NCBI GenBank assembly: GCA_947496215.1
Contig: CANMCF010000003.1
Span: 62,001 to 126,000 of the forward strand
Origin: an uncultured Bizionia sp.
GTDB taxonomy: Bacteria; Bacteroidota; Bacteroidia; Flavobacteriales; Flavobacteriaceae
Direction: 5' to 3'
Length of the DNA stretch: 64,000 nt
Part shown: piece after piece, positions 62,106-64,000 of the stretch
Numbering within the stretch: the stretch's first letter is position 1
Layout: each line of letters opens with the position of its first letter
The notes under the pieces: generated by a model
Told to the model about the DNA's origin: nothing
What the model saw: only the letters and a program-made list of their open reading frames with translations
The model's database searches: none
Made by a program: the position numbers and the translations under genes

Positions 62106-62771
62106 ATGAAATTGAGGACAATTTTACTTTTAACAATTCTTTTAATCAGTAATAGTATTTACTCTCAAGAGAACAATAGAGAAGAAATCTTCTTTACGTC
62201 TGATAGTCTGTCTTTTATTCATCTATTGCCAAATCAGAAATTTGGTTATGTTTCATACAAGGGCCAATCACCTTTAACCTATAAACATGATAAAAATCAA
62301 ATAAAAGGGCATATAGATGGCCCTTATTTCACAATCAATGAATTTGGTTCTGGAGAATATTCAATTTCTAACAACAACGTTCAATTGAATTTCTTTAAAC
62401 CAAAACATTCAATTGACAGCATTTCAGTTAAAAAAACTAAAAACTCAACTGATTCCATAAAACTCAAAATTTCTTTTAAATCTTATGTGAATTCTAAAAA
62501 TAATGACGGCATAGGAATTGGAAGTACTATTAAATCAAAAGATGACTCAATAAACATTAATACGATGTTTGACAGTTTTACATCATTCACAGTTAAAAAG
62601 AACAAGCTTCCTTTAAAATTAATAGTTAACGAAAAGTATAATTTAGAAATAGTAAGTGAACTAGATCAAGATATTACTCTATTTGTGAATGACTTTAAAA
62701 AATTTACGACTGACAATATTGAAAACAAAGAATTTGAATTCAATACTCTAACCAAACAAAAGAATGAATAA
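62106..62771 (+). CDS. hypothetical secreted protein
   Basis: 221 aa. Signal peptide MKLRTILLLTILLISNSIYS with cleavage before QENN. The mature part is beta-rich, Lys/Ser/Asn-rich, without Cys (LPNQKFGYVSYKGQSPLTYK, IKLKISFKSYVNSKNNDG). No family is recognised. It is convergent with the lipoprotein gene 62817-63449. A small inverted repeat (AAAACGTT/AACGTTTT, 62770-62791) covers its stop codon and may terminate transcription. Confidence 0.75.
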   Translation: MKLRTILLLTILLISNSIYSQENNREEIFFTSDSLSFIHLLPNQKFGYVSYKGQSPLTYKHDKNQIKGHIDGPYFTINEFGSGEYSISNNNVQLNFFKPKHSIDSISVKKTKNSTDSIKLKISFKSYVNSKNNDGIGIGSTIKSKDDSININTMFDSFTSFTVKKNKLPLKLIVNEKYNLEIVSELDQDITLFVNDFKKFTTDNIENKEFEFNTLTKQKNE

Positions 62772-62791
62772 AACGTTTACAACAACGTTTT
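62770..62791 (+). terminator. weak terminator-like inverted repeat
   Basis: AAAACGTT - TACAAC - AACGTTTT, eight paired bases, followed by TGTGG. The T-run is inside the arm. It overlaps the stop codon of the upstream gene and lies in the gap to the convergent gene. Confidence 0.35.
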
Positions 62792-62816
62792 TGTGGCGCA
62801 TACTATTTACGCAATG

Positions 62817-63449
62817 TTATTTCGTTTCTGCTTGTCTATTCACAGGCGGTGGCGGTGGTAGTGGAATATTTTTTTCATTCAGCCATATTTTTAAATCCGT
62901 TCGCTCCGTTACTTTTTCAAATGCTTTAGTTAGTTGGTTTAATGTGTTTGGCAATTTTGAAATTCCGTCTTCGTCGTACGAGATGCAAATCAATAGTTTT
63001 TCTGGATTGTCACTCAATCTTGGATTTTGTCCGTTATTTTCTATATCTCTGCGCAATACAATCGATAAACTATCTAATGGGTAAAAATTTTCGCCCACTT
63101 TGCTAACAGTATCATTATGAATTTTGATAGTGTTTTTTTGTTTTATTAAAATACAAGCCAATCCTTCCCAACAAGGGTTTCTCAAATAAACCCTTGTTGA
63201 CAAGCTATCGTTTTCAAGAGTTATTTTTGGAAGGCTGTCATTACAAGCTATTTGTTCAGTTCGTTCTAGTAATTCTTTCCAGTTGTTAAATTCTTTAAGC
63301 TTTAATTCTACTGCAATGCTATCGTTTTCATTTTGATAAAGACCAAAATCCTTTTCTATTGTTTCTATAGGTTTCTGTTCCGCATTTTGACAACAAAAAA
63401 TTGACAAAACCAGTATAATCAACAACGATGTTTTAATGTTAGTTACCAT
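62817..63449 (-). CDS. hypothetical lipoprotein
   Basis: 210 aa from ATG 63449 (MVTNIKTSLLIILVLSIFCC); an ATG six codons upstream (63467) is possible. The lipobox SIFC gives a lipid-modified Cys, and a second Cys follows. The body has EDSIAVELKLKEFNNWKEL-like helices and ends in PPPPPV. No family is recognised. It is one of three orphan genes at the right edge of the window that look like accessory DNA. Confidence 0.7.
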   Translation of the reverse strand: MVTNIKTSLLIILVLSIFCCQNAEQKPIETIEKDFGLYQNENDSIAVELKLKEFNNWKELLERTEQIACNDSLPKITLENDSLSTRVYLRNPCWEGLACILIKQKNTIKIHNDTVSKVGENFYPLDSLSIVLRRDIENNGQNPRLSDNPEKLLICISYDEDGISKLPNTLNQLTKAFEKVTERTDLKIWLNEKNIPLPPPPPVNRQAETK

Positions 63450-63537
63450 TTTTCTCGTATGCACCATAACTACAACTATCGTATAAGTCCAGTTTTTTGC
63501 TAATTAAGGGCTTGTGCAACGGCTACCAATGTTATCT

Positions 63538-64000
63538 CTAGTTATTTTTATTCAGAACATTTTGATTGAAAACTAATCTCTTGTTTTTAATATGGTTATC
63601 ACCTTTAAAATCATTAATCGAAACTATAATTTTGATATTTTGGTCTTTAGGCACATCGATAGTCTTAAAATTATTATCATAATTCAATATTAGAGGATTA
63701 GTCTTATCCGTTAATATGAACTCACAATTTTCTTCAAAAGAAATAATATAGCTAACTTCTTTATCATTTTGAGATATGTTTAAATCATAGATTGTGTCAA
63801 AGTCTTTTTTGATGGTTACATTGATTGAATCTGTGTCCGCAATTTTGTCTAAATAAATAATATTTATATCTTCAATAGGGTTTTCATCCTTAAAATTCAA
63901 AATAATTTCCGAGTCGGTCAATTCGTAAGTTCCGTAACTTTGATAATAGATTAAAGTTTGGAAACCGCAAATCCTTTTTCCATCTGGTGTAATATTAGAG
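63538..64000 (-). CDS. hypothetical protein, 5' end outside window
   Basis: The frame is open to base 64000; the visible part begins SNITPDGKRICGFQTLIYY and ends with a stop at 63538. About 153 residues are seen. The visible part is Asp/Asn/Ile-rich and beta-strand-like (IIYLDKIADTDSINVTIKKD). A TTG at 63921 could be taken as a start, but the frame continues upstream without a break. No family is recognised. Confidence 0.65.
   Translation of the reverse strand, partial: SNITPDGKRICGFQTLIYYQSYGTYELTDSEIILNFKDENPIEDINIIYLDKIADTDSINVTIKKDFDTIYDLNISQNDKEVSYIISFEENCEFILTDKTNPLILNYDNNFKTIDVPKDQNIKIIVSINDFKGDNHIKNKRLVFNQNVLNKNN

Overview
The window looks like chromosomal DNA of a marine-type Flavobacteriaceae bacterium (Bacteroidota). 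The clues are the AT-rich composition, promoters of the TAnnTTTG type with almost no Shine-Dalgarno sequences, a type IX secretion (T9SS) sorting domain, DUF6443/RHS giant proteins, and a complete xusABC-type siderophore locus. I saw no rRNA, tRNA, CRISPR array or recognisable transposase.

Layout. 1-2556 (-): 5' part of a T9SS-exported surface protein, cut by the window edge. 3127-5406 (+): class A penicillin-binding protein. 5589-6050 (-): small soluble protein, the only candidate immunity gene for what follows. 6419-29711 (-): a 23-kb, four-gene polymorphic-toxin-like locus, transcribed in the order SpvB-like 2039-aa protein, LRR/Ig 1958-aa protein, LolA-like 239-aa protein, 3496-aa RHS protein with a variable C-terminus. 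30132-31883 (+): divergent TPR-TM-AraC regulator. 31898-54439: an anaerobiosis/dormancy-like stress island, interrupted only by deoD. It holds six tandem-domain universal stress proteins, Hsp20, D-lactate dehydrogenase, a beta-CASP nuclease, an ATP-cone/Mrr-type nuclease, a PAS histidine kinase with a receiver-Crp/FNR response regulator, a TerB-like protein, a PNPOX-family protein, ribosome hibernation factor HPF, an Mla (MCE) operon, an HMA/BRO pair and a TauE exporter. 54840-60800: xusC, xusB, xusA (-) and a divergent AraC regulator (+). 60826-64000: AT-rich accessory DNA with orphan genes and a 188-bp copy of the AraC 3' end.

Main result. Thirteen copies of one palindrome, TGAY-N4-RTCA (FNR-box geometry), lie in the 33.3-54.5 kb island. 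In 13 of the 14 promoters they define, the palindrome centre is exactly 29.5 bp upstream of the first T of the -7 element, which places it near -41.5, the class II Crp/FNR activator position. The fourteenth promoter, for the kinase itself, is at 30.5 bp. The kinase PAS domain carries a His and an Arg 20 residues apart, in a context like the haem ligand His and Arg of FixL. The simplest model is an oxygen-sensing FixL-like kinase and a receiver-FNR regulator that switch on a DosR-like dormancy regulon and themselves.

Second result. The RHS locus splits what Tc/Rhs toxins carry as an SpvB part and a YD-repeat part into separate secreted proteins, with a plant-type LRR/Ig protein (itself ending in a YD-like tail) between them. 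This may be a Bacteroidota-specific way of building a toxin shell.
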